From contig JAEZJM010000020.1 of assembly GCA_023415775.1 (NCBI GenBank), forward strand, positions 62,001 through 126,000: DNA of 64,000 nt, given 5' to 3'. This stretch comes from Bacillota bacterium. GTDB taxonomy: Bacteria; Bacillota; Negativicutes; Sporomusales; UBA7701. Under the pieces are notes generated by a model, which was not told where the DNA came from, ran no database searches, and was given only the letters and a program-made list of their open reading frames with translations. Positions 63,791-64,000 of this stretch are shown one piece after another (position 1 is the first letter of the stretch; each line of letters starts with the position of its first letter). The position numbers and the translations under genes were made by a program.

Positions 63791-64000
63791 AACATTTTCT
63801 TCGCCGGCCCCAGATATCTGCCGCACGCCTGATTTTCGCCGCGACGCCGGCGAGCAATTTCGTGTGCGGCACGCTGCAACTGGCAGCTTGTATGCACCTG
63901 GCAGGTGTTCACCACCGGCCGGGGGACGCCGTACGGGCTGGCGATAGCCCCGATCGTCAAGGTGGCGACGCGCGGCCGGCTGGCGGAGCAGTGGCCCGAT
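63791..64000 (+). pseudogene. UxaA-family (altronate dehydratase-like) fragment, frameshifted, cut by window end
   Basis: One frame gives [20 protein letters not shown], and after an extra base near 63899-63902 another gives [17 protein letters not shown]. The FTTGRGTP.G segment is typical of the C-terminal region of UxaA-family sugar-acid dehydratases. No N-terminal part or start codon is visible upstream, where a TAA lies in frame. It appears to be a truncated, shifted remnant that continues past the window. Confidence 0.5.

Overview
The window looks like a chromosomal segment of a diderm Firmicute, most likely Negativicutes (Sporomusaceae-like). This is inferred, not proven. Firmicute-type traits are strong AGGAGG ribosome binding sites, frequent GTG and TTG starts, and yybP-ykoY manganese riboswitches. 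Outer-membrane traits are a TolC-type protein, a predicted outer-membrane beta-barrel and a tripartite ABC exporter. Most of the sequence is GC-rich. The stretches around 6.3-10.9 kb and 45.7-56 kb look lower in GC and hold more accessory or damaged genes.

Layout. 0-6.3 kb: a hexokinase C-terminus, the panB-panE pantothenate pair, two tiny peptides, a frameshifted NUDIX gene, and an operon of an old yellow enzyme, an isochorismatase-like protein and a DUF362 ferredoxin. 6.4-10.9 kb: exoA, a YaiI-type gene, a damaged katG and an aldo/keto reductase remnant. 10.9-15.3 kb: a RocB-like hydrolase translationally coupled to a LOR/SDH (ornithine cyclodeaminase-like) gene, then an RsbW-GNAT fusion. 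15.3-18.1 kb: a manganese module, with a Mn riboswitch driving a GDT1-type exporter, then mntH, then a second Mn riboswitch on the opposite strand pointing into mntH. 18.2-23.7 kb: a GH26 glycosidase, a CBS/PAS sigma-54 activator with paired enhancer sites and a sigma-54 promoter for a small unknown protein, and a polysaccharide deacetylase. 23.7-26 kb: feoAB under two perfect Fur boxes.

26-36.4 kb: potassium uptake (trkA-trkH, with kimA convergent), cobalt uptake (cbiMNQO) under a cobalamin riboswitch whose promoter overlaps the serS stop codon, serS, and a type-4 uracil-DNA glycosylase. 36.6-45.2 kb: an envelope cluster (outer-membrane barrel, long exported helical protein, exported Ig-like repeat protein) divergent from a membrane-bound LuxR-type regulator. 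45.2-56.2 kb: a BenE remnant, gdhA with a GAF-nucleotidyltransferase, hemerythrins, an Rnk-like factor, a sigma-54 two-component system with its own sigma-54 promoter, and small redox or unknown proteins. 56.2-63.5 kb: a complete Ybh-like exporter operon (TetR, HlyD, two ATPases, two permeases, TolC) with matching TetR-type operators. The end holds a damaged UxaA-family fragment.

Two points deserve most attention. One is the antisense-oriented Mn riboswitch at the 3' end of the Mn importer gene. The other is the pair of sigma-54 circuits controlling proteins of unknown function. Five genes carry single-base frameshifts, so either local gene decay or residual sequencing error must be considered.
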